A stretch of 64,000 nt of DNA from Fasciola hepatica (GCA_948099385.1 CANUEZ040000129.1:1550001-1614000); one strand, 5' to 3'; counted from the stretch's first letter, positions 8,990-21,933 are shown. A program made the numbers and translations. The notes: generated by a model not told the origin, from the letters alone.

Positions 8990-10449
8990 TTGATTGGACT
9001 TTCTTTCGGTCAGCGAGAAAGGACCGCCCGCGAACAATAGGCCGGATTCCGCCCGTGTCGAAGATGCACCGACCAGATTTTTACTCTTACTAGAGGTGCG
9101 TCACACGCACCGTCGACCGACAGCAATGGTTTTCCTGGACTTGAAAGGTAGACCGGACGGCGCTATCCAATGCTCTTCACCGGAAAGGTATGCCCCAGAA
9201 GTTCGTGAATCAGTTGAGGTCGTTGTACTCTCATACTCCTGGCCGTGTAAGGGTTTACGGTGAACTATCCAGTCGGTTCGAGACGACGAGCGGTGTTCGA
9301 CAGGGATGTCCAATTTCTCGATTCTTGTTTAACTTCGTCATGAACGAGATAATTGAGAATGCCTTGGGAGATTTCCAGGATGTGGTCATCGAACTAGGAA
9401 ATAGTTAGAAGCTGTGTGACTTAGATTAAGCAGACGACGTTGTCTGCTTGTTCTAATCCACGGAACATGCTTAACGTGCGCTATATGGACTTGCGAGAGC
9501 TGTAGCTCCATTTGGCACGCGCATTGCACATCCAAAGTGTAAAGTGATGTTGCAAGGTTGGACGTCAACGATTCTGAGCTTGATGCTCAATGGGGAGGAA
9601 CTAACAACTGTTGACCGCTTTATTTACTTCGGAAGCAGCGTGACGACGGATGGAATTACGGTAGTAGAGGTGAGCACGCGTATATCCAAGGCTCAAGGGA
9701 CGTACGCTAAACTGAAGCACTTATGGTGAGGACTTGATATTTCACTGAAATTGAAAGGTCGTGTGTATTGTGCCGCAGTGCGTTCAGTTTTGTTGTATAG
9801 TTGCGAGAACTGGGGTCTGCGCGCAGAAGATATTCGTCGTCTTGAGGTTTTACATCACCGATGCTTGCGTAGTATCGCTAAGGCTGGATAGAATGACCGA
9901 GTAAGCAATACTGAGGTCAGAAATCGAGTATTGGGTACCGCTCAGGGAGTTCTCTATCATGGTGTATCCAGCTTAGTAGGCTCGTTAGTTAGGGCACGTG
10001 TCACGTATGGCAGACACACGTCTACCGTACCGTGCCCTATTTTCCGTTCCTCCTCAGTAGTGGAAGAACACGTGGAGGTCAACAGATGAGAATGTACAGC
10101 GAACATAGAAAAAGTAGGTGCCCCACGACTTTGTGGTGGGGTCCAAAAGATCCGTCAACCAGTTGGCTGGAGACAATGAAGGATATGGCTGCGAACCATG
10201 AACAGTGGCGATCATGTCACTTTCTGTTGAATCAGAATGATTAATCGATGTGCGTTTGTGCAGTTAGACTGTGTATTCCGTGTGTTGGCTATTAGGATGT
10301 TCCCTTCTTTTCCCTCCCCTGTTGGTCCACTCCCTATCCATCTTGTAATTCATACTTTTTAGTTCAACGTGCAACATGGTGAGAAAGGTTGTGATCAGTG
10401 GGGCTTGCCCTACTGTTTAACGCTGTACGATGGTGATGATGATGATGGT
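8990..10449 (+). mobile_element. RTE-type LINE, 5'-truncated
   Basis: In scattered frames the sequence covers the reverse transcriptase fingers ('EVRHTHRRPTAMVFLDL', ~9090-9145), 'SGVRQGCPIS...FLFNF' (~9290-9340), a broken active-site region with 'ADDVVCLF' (~9431), then the RTE C-terminal part ('YFGSSVTTDG', '[10 protein letters not shown]', '[13 protein letters not shown]', 'EQWRSCHFLL') to a stop at 10242-10244. About 190 bp of 3' UTR and a GATGATGATGATGG tail follow, a typical RTE end. Several stops and frameshifts make it dead. The endonuclease is missing. Confidence 0.85.
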
Positions 10450-10655
10450 TAGCGAGAGTAAGAAAAAAAGACATTATATGGTTTCGTAAGTAGCTCAGTT
10501 TTTTACCTCTCATTAGTCAGGACCCGAGCCAGATGGTGTATGAGCGGAGGAGGGGTGGATATACAAACACACTGGAGGGAAGGCGCCGGAATGAAGAACG
10601 GGTGGATGAATGGGAACAACAGAATAAGTCATCTAACGGATGTGTAAGGTCCTAC

Positions 10656-11055
10656 TGTAACGGGTAGTGCTGGGGTGAGCGAACGACGTGAATATCAAGG
10701 CAAACGGACGAACCAAACGAGGGTCACAGACAAAGGAGCAGACGGCGAATATGTCGGAGGCCTCCCGAAGCAGACAAAAGGAGGCATTCGGACTACCAGA
10801 GGGGGGTAGCGGGATCTCCGGCAGCCAGCAAGAAGGCCCAGGCGAGAGGCTGCCGATCGATCCGTCAACTGAGACCCAGCTGTCGGCCACGGACAACTGG
10901 CCAGAACGCAGCCGAAGCGCTTGAGCAGCGGCAACAGCAATGTTGGTGCCGCGCAGTCTGAAAAAGAGCTATAAGAACGATTGTGTGTTTCATGACTTGA
11001 CTTGCTTGACCGTTGAAATACGCGTATCCTACCGTGTGTTGTCGTCCTTGTTACA
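10656..11055 (+). repeat. LTR remnant, Gypsy family B (solo)
   Basis: It runs from TGTAACGGG to TTGTTACA, giving the TGTAAC...GTTACA ends of an LTR. It is homologous along its length to 30442-30883, including the tail CGTGTGTTGTCGTCCTTGTTACA. No internal element sequence is seen on either side and no clear target duplication was found. It is about 40 bp shorter than the other copy and has lost the TATATAAG box. Confidence 0.7.
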
Positions 11056-11599
11056 CCGTGATACATCATGATGCTTATTGTAGCTGTGGGCCCAGATTAA
11101 TATTTTTTTGGATAATTTCATCGTAGATCTTGATAGGTGCCACTAGTAGTGACCAACCTGTTGCCGAATTAACCAAGGTGTTATGCGGGACAAGAAAAGT
11201 GCTAATCTGCGCAGATATCTCTACTGGGAGTGGCATGATAATGCGACGATGTAAAGCGGAAACGCCAGTCACGGTCGTCGACTGAATAATTTTTCCTGAA
11301 TTTCGGCGCTCGAATGCCTTTGAGCCTTTCTTAACCCTGTTGCAGTGGCTGTGGTAGTAAGAAAAAATACTGGACATTGTAAGACTGCTTTGCGCAGCGC
11401 GCTCAGCATAATTCCAACTGCCAACTCGAACGCCAAAAGGTGCTATTCTGATTTGCACCGATTATGAAGGCGTTCGGTGCCATGGTCAGCTAATTTACGA
11501 CGACCAACTGCTTAAGCCGTGTTCCTTTCGATTTGCCATGTTGCCCTAAAACGGTGTAACGCAGATTATCGTACTGACTTACTTCGCGCGGTTGCATTG
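11056..11599. other. Unassigned, one 127-residue open frame
   Basis: A minus-strand frame spans 11458-11075. It shows no motif I recognise and no codon or splice context that supports expression. It may be decayed element sequence next to the LTR. Confidence 0.2.
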
Positions 11600-13200
11600 G
11601 ATGTCCCAGAGGGAGAGAAATCGAAGTGCACTAAGGACACGTCATTAGGTCATGTGTTCTACGCAAGTTATTGATCCCTCCTCTGAAAAGGTCATTACAG
11701 GGCTGAGTACTCTAAAGTGAGACCAGAAAATGTAGGCGGATTATGACGCAGATAAATCTTGGATCACTCAAAAAAAAATTAGGACCGATAAATGAAACGA
11801 TCAGCACAAACCGAAAATTCCGACGGCGTGCTTATATTAGCCACGAGAAACAAGAAGACGCTTTTATCCAATGCTTGTGCGCGGATGCAACAGAAAGGTA
11901 TGGCCCATGGCTTTAGGCTTGCTACACTAGGTTAGTCGGCAACCCTGACCCTGAGATTTACAGGGTCACGACCTTCCATTAGAACCTGCTGATGTGAGCT
12001 GGGCAATGTGTAAGGGAAATGGTCGGCAAATATACCAGCCGTCTCATCGTCTTAAGTGCCCGACAGAATACTTCAAGCAACAATTTAACTAATAACCAGC
12101 GCCAGTTGCAGTCCTTTTGGACAATCTGCCACTCCACGGACAATTCTCACTGCCACACTAACCGAAAAGACCCATGACCTTGATAATCTGCTCTTGTTAT
12201 TCATCAAATATAGTAGCGTTGCCCATGCTGGAGCTCAGAAGTCTCCGCTACGCAATCTGGGCTCACGAATGTTCCACCAACTTGGAAATGTCCTTCCATC
12301 ATCCCAGTCTACAAGATGGCTCGCAACGGTTGTTTCGGTCACCGAGGGTCGGCGGTAAAGCCTCCGTAGTCTATAGATTAATTCCAATGCACGAACAGCA
12401 AGTCCGCTAATAACAGGTAGGTTATCGTCCCAAACGCACATTCGTCGTCCAACTTTCCATCATTTATCAGGTACACAGCCACACCGCAAACTAACAGTAG
12501 TCCTATTCTTGGACATCGGAGTGGTCTCTGACTGAATAGTCTTCTATGACATTATCGTTAGACAAGAATTGCCTGGCACGTACCAGGATCTTTCAAGCGC
12601 TACAACTGGTCAACTGTCGCATCACTATTCGGTTGGAATGAGTGCGTTATGTTTGTTCGCTCTTCTCCTCGATGTCCAATTTTGTGGTCGATACCGCTCA
12701 GGGGGAACATCCTGAAAAATGAATAAATAAGGGTGTCGGGATTCCGCTTAGTAACACGTCATTGCGTTGATTTGCGACGAATATATCATTCAGCGGTACG
12801 TTACTAACAGCCTAGAACAACTCGACTCTCGTTAAGCGTTGCTCTCCGCTTTCAGTGTGGAACTGGCACAGGTGAAATATGACACTGTCTCTCGGTGGCA
12901 AAACCATGAAGGTTATAGACAAAATTGTCTACCTAGGGAGCTCCTTAAGCTTAGATAGATTTAAAGACGAGGTCGGCAACCAAACGGCGAGAGCTAGGAC
13001 AACGTTTTGCAATGTGTCACCTGAGAGTTTACTCTCCTGTTGAAAGGCAGGCTACGCAGCGTACTCTCTGCATAATACGCTTGGCTCATCCGAACGGCAG
13101 ATGCGGGTCTATGGTAGCGTGTCTTCGGCACCGGACATAGGGCTCACTCAGGTTAACCCCTCTCACTGCCGGCCTCATTTTTTCATGCTTCAGCATGAGT
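11600..13200 (+). pseudogene. Heavily decayed RTE-like LINE fragment
   Basis: Around 12255-12330 one frame reads 'PPTWKCPSIIPVYK', resembling the RT block 'xxWkxsxivPvyKKG'. Around 12885-13000 'KTMKVIDKIVYLGSSLSLD' matches the RTE motif after the active site ('FVYLGSxIS'), followed by 'ARARTTFCNV'. Everything between is broken by stops. The distal match is convincing; the extent of the element on its low side is a guess. Confidence 0.5.
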
Positions 13201-13479
13201 GCAGTGAGAAAAAGGTATGCCACGGCCTTGAAGACCCACCGCTCTACTAAGGCTAACTAAAAATTCTACCCTAAGACTTGTATTGGAGAACCGCTTAAGG
13301 TCCCAGCGGCCAAGGCGTGGTAACAAGCCGAGCGACAGTGGATTACTACCAAACACGTGCTTCATATGCCGGCCCACACGGCATGCACTGCTCAGAGCCC
13401 GGGGTTAGTGTTTAGAAACACCTTACATCAACTTCGATACTTTTCGCACTTGTTCATGATTTTTATGGCATCCCTCGGT

Positions 13480-15180
13480 GACTGGCGAGTGTTCCGTGTT
13501 GTGGGTCAGCCTTCTGATTCAAAGGCTCCGGTTAGTGTTCAAAAGAAAAACCGCCTCTGTGACGTGGGCAGCCACACAGCAGAATTTACCCCAGAAATCT
13601 CCAGCGGTCCCGCGAGAGTGTGTCGTGTCTCCAAAACATACACACAAAACAGCTTCAGTGTTAACACTTCGCCCCCAGATACAAAATTGGCCTCTCATTT
13701 CGCTCTTCGAGTGTCGGGCAATTCGGTGTCCAGTGCTCGTGGTCAGGCTGGCATTGACATCGCTCTGAACATGGAAACTGAGCGTGCACTGCTCGACTGG
13801 ACCCCAGTCCGCAGTCGTTTGTGTGCGGTTCGCTCGAATAGTTCTATACATGTCAACAGCAATAAACCGAAGCGTCGATGCCTGTTCACCGTGTCTGTGC
13901 ATGCTCTAACTGACGTTAGGTATCCTAAGGCTTAAGACGAATTCTACCAAGATTTGTCTCAACTGCTCCACAGCGTGCGCTCTACGGGAATAATGGTTGT
14001 TGCAGGTGATTTCAATGCTCAAGTTGGAAAGGCATATGGAAGGCCGATTTGGCGTTCCATCCGATCGAACAAATGATAGTGGACGACTCATTTAACTATT
14101 TCCCGACCATCGACTACTAGCGAGTATCAATTTCTCGCACAAAAACTGGCACTGAGTAACTCAGAGCTATCCTGCGCCCTCACAGCGTTGGACTCAAATA
14201 GACCACATTGCTGTTGGTTACCGCCGGCGCGCACCAGTTCGATACAAGATCATTTTGGTCCAAGCCTACAGATTGTGATCACGCTCCTATCCGTGCTCGC
14301 TTCAGCCTACGTCTCGTCGGTGGCCAAACCAACTGTCCCCGCAGCTGCTACCGGAAGATAAACATCGATCTGTTTTCGAAACAGAATTGCCCGCAGCAAA
14401 ATGCTCAGGATCAAGTGGGCTCTAATTGAGACTGCTAGCGCTGCCCAAGACACAAAAACAATGGATATGTACATCTTCAGTTGCACCGTTTATTGCGCAT
14501 TTATCAATTTCTGCGGATTCCAGGTATGACGAGGCACTGGGATGCCTTAAACACTAATTCGGAGCCTGAGGAGGGACCGTGAACAGTGGGGAATCGCCAA
14601 TTGTAAGGTGCTGTTCCAGGATTGGGTTAGTTCAACAGGTCTTGGTATCTGAGGAGACTATTGACCAAGTAGGTAAGTTCTGCTATCTAGACAGCTGCAT
14701 TCCACCAGAGGGTCGGATGTAGTATCTTTGTGATTACAAAAGACGCTTTTGACATGTGCCGAACTTAGTCAACTGTGGCGTTGACATGACGTCTGTCTAA
14801 CCACCAAGGGCCGAGTGAACGCTGTAACGGTCAGGTCAGTGCTTCTGTGGTTCGGAAACATGGCCATCGCAGGTGTAGGATGTACGGAAATTGTCGGTAT
14901 CTATCTTCGTGGTATTGGCCGAACCTGGTGGGAACCACGTCGGCAAAACCGAGGCCAAGCGCATTAAACCTCACCAGGCTAGGGTGGTTGAAATGTGTTG
15001 CGCATGCCCACTGACAGGATTCCTCGGCGCGCAATTGTTGGAAGACGAGTAAAGGTAGTCAGTCCATGATATGGAAGTGAGGTAGATTATGTAAGCTTCC
15101 TGAGCGGAGTGCAAAAGATCCTCCACTAAGCGGTTGGTTACGTTGGAGGACAAATCCCAATGTCGCTCTCGCAATCACGA
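13480..15180 (+). mobile_element. RTE-type LINE with the reverse transcriptase core deleted
   Basis: The 5' part encodes the apurinic-type endonuclease: 'ALLDWTPVRSRLCAVR' (~13785-13835), 'RRCLFTVSVHALTD' and 'MVVAGDFNAQVGK' (~13990-14030), with the conserved GDFNAQVG strand, then 'ITLLSVLASAY' remnants. Near 14590 the sequence jumps straight to the post-RT region ('KVLFQDWVSSTG', then 'VRSVLLWF', 'VLRMPTDRIPRRAI'). The palm domain with YADD is missing, so an internal deletion joins endonuclease to C-terminus. Frameshifts and stops are present. Confidence 0.75.
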
Positions 15181-15189
15181 ACTTTCTCT

Positions 15190-18100
15190 GTGAATTTTAT
15201 TTACTTGTAGTCCTCTTCTTACTCTTTTCCCACTGTTTTATTATTTCCGAAGAAGGAATAGGGTTCATCTGAGAAAATCCAAAGACGATGGTGAGGAAAA
15301 GAAAACCAATAAAGCCGATAACAAAGAAGAGGACGAGGAAACCGAAGATGATGAAAAGACTGATTCAGACAGCATTATACATTCACTCGTCGGAGAGGAG
15401 CACTCACCGTCTTGATCTCGAAGTGAACAGTTACCAACCGGCAGGCAGGTGGAAGGATGTGTTGGATACGTTTTTGTTTTACCACACCAATGCCGTTTCC
15501 TGATTGATCAGGTGACCTTTGTTTAGCACATTGCAAACCGAGCAATCTGATTGGCGAGAGGCTTTATAAACCACTGAACAATGAACATTAATCGGGATTT
15601 CCTCATTGCACGCTGTAACAATATACTGACTGCATTTCCCGACGAACTGACTTTTGGCAACTGGGTTCCCAAATCATTAGTCGAGACGCCAAAGAAACTG
15701 ACCTACTACCGCGTTGCTCCATTCACCTACGCCAATCACATGAAAACATTACATGGCGACAACGTATTGTCGCTAGTGGCCTATGTTACTGTGGATGCCA
15801 ATGTCCTGTGAGCCCTCGATAAATAAGACTAGTTGACTCACTCCTACTAGAGGGATCTGTCTCATAGCCCATACCTTTGAAAACAAAATATGAAGCTTGA
15901 GTGCAGTCATCACTTGATACCCGTGTTCCGATGTCCAAATTGTTCATCTGCCCAAGGAAGGGCTCCACATGCATGCTGCTGAGACAGAGCATTAGTAGAA
16001 ACTTACGACCGCAGCGAAGCGTGCAAGCAGTTTCTAGGTGACAAAGGTTCGTCATTTGAAATTCGTAGCATACACGCTACCGTTGCGGTGTTCGCACTTC
16101 CAAAACGATAAACAAACATCGTTGCCGAAGTTTGTTCCCTTGCCTCCCCGTTTTTGAATGTAGCAAGGCGGCAAACAGCTCGTCAGTCAAGTGATTGATA
16201 TCACCAATGAAGTAAAACCACTAATACCTAATCGCGGCATCGCTTTTCCACGAGTGTCATTTGCATGTTCAGTCTAGATCACTGGCTTGCACGACTATGA
16301 CGTGCCCCCCCCCCCCGTCCTAACCATGTGGTTACTAATAAGTACGACTGGGAAGACTATGCTGATCACAATGGTGGATAAGGTTGGATTTCGACAGAAA
16401 TTCATACTTCAGGAAAATTCGGACTTGACAGGACCCAAGCACACGTTGTGCCACCTGAGCTACGAAGGCTCAGGAATTTTTTGGCACAATGGATCACACT
16501 AGTTACCAGCTCGAACTAACGGCATCTACCGGTGAAATTGTTGCGTTCTGCGTATCAACTAAACCAAAGTTGAATAAACGGGAACGACTGGTTTATGAAG
16601 TTGGTTTAAGAATGATGCGTTGTGGCTAATACTTTCTGTACAAAGACGAGCAGAGTGGAACAAATGTGCGGAAACTAGCAAAGTGCACATATTGGCGCAC
16701 GACGCACATCCAATGGTAGGCAGAGACCTATCTTTGTTTTGTTCAAGATTCCGGTCTCTTCAGAGGAATCCGTACTATCAGCGGCTCTTTTGATATACGC
16801 TGTGTTACATCCCGACGACTGTCCACCGGCAACCACTGGTCAAGAAAAATCCCCTTGAACTTATGGAAAGCATGGTGCAAAAGGTGTGGTGTTTCATCAT
16901 AGCCTAGTGCGTGAGTAAAGCGGCCTGCCTCATAGCCTGGAAGACCCGCTTCACTGTTGATAATAGCTTGGAGTGGGGAGCCATGTAAGGTTAGGCGGTG
17001 GACGGCGCTTTACCGGATTGCTGTCTTCCACCAAAGTAATCGACGTCGGTGGGGTCCAAAACTCTGACTAACGCTAACGGGATCAGCTGTGAAGATAGTT
17101 TTCAGGTAGCCGATTTCTCCTCAGAGGCATATAACTTTATGGTACAGACGGGCATCATTTATACTAGATACGCTTGGAGACTGTGGTTAAAACAAAGACA
17201 GTAGAATACACGGCTGGTATTTGCCACGGATTCAAAATTATAATGAAGTACAAATGGGGCCTGAGGCAGTGAGAAAAAACAACAGTGCTCTGAAAAAGGG
17301 AAGAACTCTACAATAGTCGGTTGATAGGCGTGAAGTATTCTTGAGCGACTTTTGAGTTACAACCCAAGTTTTTAGGTTCCCGGAGTGCCAATAGGTGTCC
17401 GTAATTGAGATCGAGGGTAGTATTGGCGACAAAGTGCTAAGAACAGCCGGAGCTCGGAATGAAAACTGTACATACGGCAGCGATTGACAAGGTTATGTGA
17501 TTCGGTGCCAACGCGATTGTACTAGTCAGCCACTGTCGACATCCATCAACAAAGATGGGATAACATCTGAAAGAAGAAAACGGGGAAGAGTAATTATGAA
17601 GAAACGGCAAACCAATATCTAATTGTATGGAGATGGTAAGTTAACAACCAATGGCATAAAGAGCAATGAAGTCACTTCTGTCTCTGATAAAAGTTCACCC
17701 TTAGTCACGGATACCCAGCGGTTACAAAAAGTTAGCACAGTGCTTGAAGAAGTCTAACGTTATTGAGCTCAAATTTGTGAACCGATTGAAAAAGTAAAAC
17801 AAAACTGGAAAACGGAATACCCTGGTTCTACTTCCTACTGAAATGTCCTTTTTTACAGAAAACCGGAACACACTTTTGTTCACTTGGCGAACACTTAGCA
17901 TATGCTCCGCATTAAGGGTGTTCTGGATGCGATACTTACCTCGAGTCACAAAATACCGTCGAGGACTGAGTCAGCTTAGCAGCGGTGTAAAACACAAACC
18001 AAACACCAGACCGAAAGATGGCACATTTCTTGAACAATGCCATTCAAATACCATGAATAGCATCCACATAAAGCCACCGCCTATAACAATGTCAATCTGA

Positions 18101-18252
18101 TTGGAACTGACGATAAGCTATACATTCCAAAATTAACGCGAGGAGCAGTTTTATTGAAGAGGCCGAATTCGACTCAGTAATTGAACGCTGACATCCACAC
18201 ATGAACTACAAGGGTTGTCGAAATCACATGTGAAGCTAGGTTCGCTGATTAT
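15190..18252. other. Unassigned region downstream of the Wee1 gene
   Basis: No domain is recognised. A plus-strand frame at 15581-15811 (76 residues) and an Arg/Lys-rich frame at 15288-15503, which comes from a purine-rich tract, are the longest. A C run lies near 16307-16316. On the minus strand TCCTCGACGGTATTTTGTGA.. at 17941-17966 is bounded by CAG and GTAAGT and could be a micro-exon, but this cannot be proved. Missing 3' exons of the Wee1 gene may lie here. Confidence 0.3.
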
Positions 18253-18507
18253 TCATCTTGATTTCACAATGCGTGGGAAGGTGTCCTGGAGGCCGAAAAA
18301 TTCCAAAACTTCAGTAGCAGCCCGTGTTTCTGTGACAAACTGGTCGGGAATGACGACAAGCTTTTTCATGTCACTCATAAAACGTCGCGTCAAAAAAGGT
18401 GCGATGATCGAAATACCAAAGTACATAATTGGGGTGATGTCAAATGCTTTGCGATAAACAAAAAGTAACGCTCGGAGAGTAAAAAGTATTTCCAAGTGTC
18501 AGATCTT
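18253..18507 (-). CDS. Hypothetical frame with a hydrophobic segment
   Basis: This minus-strand frame of about 84 codons ends at a stop at 18253. It contains 'ITPIMYFGISIIAPFL', long enough for one membrane span, followed by a basic patch. It is not recognised as any family. It lies ~520 bp downstream of Wee1 exon 6 and could be a separate exon, decayed repeat or chance. No start or splice site supports it. Confidence 0.15.
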
Positions 18508-19030
18508 ATAGGTAACACATTGACGATAGCAGCTACACAGAATGGCTTAGCTTGTTGACCGACCCGTTTGACGTTCGCGCCGTAAATTTTCAGGTCGACT
18601 ACAAATTTGTTTTTCGAAATTGGACTGATCCAAGTTGATTTCCGTAAGACGTACTCGCTATCCGACCAAAATCACCTAGCGGTTGAAAGAACTGAACGAA
18701 ATGATCCCGGTAGCGAAGAATAATAAACTGGATTCCATTTTGGAATCACAACATTGTTCAGTGTACAAGCGCACTGACTAGGCAGAACTATAAAAACTAA
18801 TTTAAAATAAACTGAGTCGAAAAAAGACGAAACAGACTAGTGGGAACGACCAAATGAGCAAGATGCCCGGAAACGGAAAACTTTGAGACAAACGGTTTAC
18901 TAGTAGAAAGAACATTCCCAGGAAAGTCGGTTTCAAACAAATCACACCGATAATTTAAGCGCATAACGCGGATATTAATAATAACTCCAAAATTCGAAGG
19001 GCAATACGTACCCTCGGTGCGCGAACTCAC

Positions 19031-19105
19031 ATACGGACGAAAGAGTGCACACGTGACCAGTTCGGCTGCAGTCGGTCTATCCTGGGCGAGTGGGCGCAAT
19101 AAACC
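19031..19105 (-). CDS. wee1: Wee1 exon 6 (end of kinase C-lobe)
   Basis: This 25-codon exon encodes 'LLRPLAQDRPTAAELVTCAL', aligned with the subdomain XI block of human Wee1 ('MIHPDPERRPSAMALVKHSVL'). The invariant Arg of 'DRPT' stabilises the large lobe by pairing with the APE-type Glu region. The acceptor is CTTATTTAG and the donor is GTGAGT after codon TAT, phase 0. Confidence 0.85.
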
Positions 19106-20061
19106 CTAAATAAGGAGAATGAAGATGAACGTCTAGTCATTAGTTCCTAGAAAACCGTGGCTATTGTTATGGGAACATCAGAAACACTGAAAAACTCAAT
19201 TACCCCTAAGTTTAGTCGTCAAAAGGTGATATTCACCGAGTGCTTTTGATCATACTTACCACTTTATGCTTCTATTTTTGCCCCCTTGACTCGAAGGTAG
19301 CAACAGAAACCACAGCACAGAAGTGCGAAGTTGGTGGCTAGTCAGACTGAAATGCACTGAACGGTGACCGAACTATTAATTATTCATGACTGAGGGACCT
19401 GTAGACGAACTACGATTCGGAGTTCAGTTGATCCCGCGAGAACACCGCAACATCAAGCATGATCAACCATAGGGTTTTACCAAACGTCGGGTAAAAATTG
19501 CTTGATAAGAGACAGTCAATACTTATGACGTACTTTCTTTGTGTGCTCCCCCAGCCAATATTATAACACCTTGGTGCTGATGGTCGGCTCTACTACGTAC
19601 GGTCATTGTTCTAACTGATCCCCGCTGGACATAGTCTAGTGCTTTTGTGGTACTGTGTGAATACTTGCATCATCTGTATCTAAAGGATGCGCTATCTTTT
19701 AAGTGCCTTTGGGTAACATTTTGCGAACTGCTTTTTTACTTTCATCATCGGTTTGGAAGCTTTACGCGTCAGCTAATTGTTCAGTGATGCAATCGTTGGC
19801 CTGGAGTTCGTGCACAGAATCTACAGTTAGAACTCGTAGAGCAGTAGGGTCTGAAAGCGTGGTCTGAATTCGGATCACAAATGAAAATAATATAACAATA
19901 ACCAGGGCGTGAATATTGAGGACATTAGTGACAAGATCACTAATTTGTGATCAACCAGAGGAATGACTGAATTTATGTGCAATATCACCAAGAAAAACGA
20001 CAAGGAAGGACTATACACCTAAGAACCAACGAATTCGAAGAAAAACAAGTTATACACATAC
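19106..20061 (-). other. Wee1 intron 5
   Basis: It is bounded by GTATGT at the exon 5 end and TTTAG at exon 6. No repeat or ncRNA is recognised in it. Confidence 0.7.
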
Positions 20062-20163
20062 CTTCACTACGGACATCAGTGAGTTCGGGAGGACAGACAG
20101 ATCGGGTAGACATTCGGTTTCGCGCAATTTTTCCCAAACGGAGGCTGACATAGGACCACCTGC
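20062..20163 (-). CDS. wee1: Wee1 exon 5 (kinase C-lobe, helices F-G)
   Basis: This 34-codon exon begins 'AGGPM' and contains 'VWEKLRETECLPDLSVLPN', matching human 'QWHEIRQGRLPRIPQVLSQ', the Wee1-specific segment between helices F and G. It ends 'LMSVVK', like 'FTELLK'. The acceptor is TTTCAG and the donor GTATGT, phase 0 on both sides. It fits exons 4 and 6 without a shift. It is too short to be found as a long open frame. Confidence 0.85.
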
Positions 20164-20850
20164 CTGAAATGAGTTACGGTTAATGATTAATCCATGATCA
20201 AACAGAGAACAGTGAAACTACACTCTGACATAAAGCAGTGCTCGTCCTCCAGCGGGATTGGTAAGTAATATGTCGAGAAAGGTAACCGTGAACTCTCGTA
20301 GCTTTTTGAAGGTATTACAGATAGAGTGAAATGAGCCTTTCGCCACTTGTCCATGCAACATATCAACTGACTTCTTCTTGTCAACACGCACCCTAAACCC
20401 CGTGATTCTGGCAGCAATCTAATAAATGAAATGTGCTGTGAACGTCAAAATCTTCAGTCACTGAAATCATACTGCGGTAAAATCACAATGAGTTGTTCAT
20501 ATGTGTCAGACAGTTCTCTACGGTTGATCGCCTGGCCTACTGGTGTGGCGGGGTGTCCATCCAACTTACTAAATAAGTAAATAGTTGATTGCTCAAAACG
20601 TAATTATGGACAGTTATGGATTAATAAAGAATGCGGCTTTGTTGAAAGGACCAAACACAATCAGATAAACGAGGGCATGCGAACCACACGACTGCTCCTC
20701 CGTCTGGATAATGACTGTCTTCAAGTGAACTGGACCGCCAATTTGTATATGAGCATTGTCGTTACGTTTGATTAATTTTGATTACCCCCGAACGAGTGTT
20801 TTTCAATCAACAACCTTTTGGCCAGGCACGTCTTCAGGACTATAACACTA

Positions 20851-20925
20851 GGACCTCATGTGGTTCTCCACTCCAAGTCACGAGGTGAGGCTAGTGGTTA
20901 TCCCTTACAGTACAGTGGATCTATA
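20851..20925 (+). repeat. Dispersed repeat R, copy 1 (in Wee1 intron 4)
   Basis: The copy has ACCTCATGTGGTTCTCCACTCCAAGTC and then GTGGTTATCCCTTACAGTACAGTGG. It is related to 23133-23240, 30912-31020, 33174-33248 and 33815-33885. The family resembles the end of a SINE or LINE, but no class-defining feature is visible. Confidence 0.55.
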
Positions 20926-21735
20926 CGGTATGTCGATTTCACTTCACTGAGGCGCAATACCGAAAAAATCGCTCCCGGTTCGAGAAAAGCGTGATATAAA
21001 CAAAAGAAATCACGAACATAATAGATACGGTAAAACAAAATTTTTTCTCAGAAAAACGATATTTACAATGCTCTAAGCATCATTACGGTCGTTGGTAGTT
21101 TGATGAAAAAAAACCGCAGAGTGCTCGCAACAAAGGCTTCGATGGAATTTCGTTGATAATAAATCCTCCGTTTCCAGCATCAAACAAAAACAACGCCAAC
21201 ATCAACAATTCCAGACCACTACAGCAAGTCGTGTTGCTTCTTTCAGCGTTGATCAGAGTGCATGCGCGGCATGCGGTAAGATAGCCAACCACCAAATTTC
21301 TTGGGAACAAATAAGGTGGTCCAGTGCGATTGCCTAGGTTAGAGATAACGGAAGTTCACGAAACTCCGCACTCGATCAATGCATTGGAACTGCCGACAAA
21401 TACGGAGAGCTGTCGAGCATCCTCTAATCAGATTCGGTAGCATCGTGATGCCATACGACAATTCCTCTAAATAGATTTGGATATCTTGGGAATGCATGCA
21501 TCAACTACTGCCGACACTATGTATGGACATTCCTCTCAGTCAGTGATTTTCTAATCATCTCAGCGTTCGTTTTCACCAAACAAACCGTTTCGGAATTAGA
21601 GCCCATTAATCTCATACGATAAGAGACGAACAAATAACAAGCCGAGTTAACCCCCGGTCTCACGATAGCATGACAACAATCCGATTGCTTGTTGCAACTT
21701 TAGTGTGATTAAACGAGTGAATGAACACAACGTAC

Positions 21736-21933
21736 CGAGTGATATAAAGTAATGCCTAATGCGTACAGGTCTCTCCCAGTGGCAGCTCGAGCGGGTGGGC
21801 TAGGATCGTTTAGACGAGGTAAGTAGCGTCCATCACCAAGATCTTCTCCATCTCTATCCTCACCAGCACGTGACGCACGCCCAAAATCGGCCAGTTTGAA
21901 CATTATGCCTGCAATATCACCGGCCAGTAGAAG
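21736..21933 (-). CDS. wee1: Wee1 exon 4 (DFG and activation segment)
   Basis: This 66-codon exon carries 'IMFKLADFG' with the metal-binding Asp at about residue 464, then a short activation segment and 'DGRYLPRL', the counterpart of human 'DSRFLANEVL'. 'GRDLYALGITLY' is helix F. Human Wee1 has DLG; here DFG is present. The acceptor is CATATCAG, the donor GTACGT, phase 0 on both sides. The segment after DFG is rich in Arg, Gly and Asp, and is slightly longer than in human Wee1. Confidence 0.85.

Noticed and set aside
11075..11458. 127-residue minus-strand frame as a gene
   Set aside because: No motif, no splice or start context, and it lies beside an LTR remnant.
13357..13935. A 192-residue open frame as a host gene
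   Set aside because: Its second half is the RTE endonuclease. The first half is RTE leader-like sequence shared with 8620-8790.
15288..15503. Arg/Lys-rich protein
   Set aside because: The frame comes from a purine-rich low-complexity tract (AAGAAGAGGACGAGG) and has no other support.
17722..17949. Candidate Wee1 C-terminal exon
   Set aside because: A faint likeness in 'LNAEHML' is offset by an internal GTAAGT and the lack of a good acceptor. I could not place it with confidence.
20187..20417. 76-residue minus-strand frame as a Wee1 exon
   Set aside because: The true exon is the adjacent 20062-20163 segment, which matches Wee1 and has consistent phases; this frame lies upstream within intron 4.
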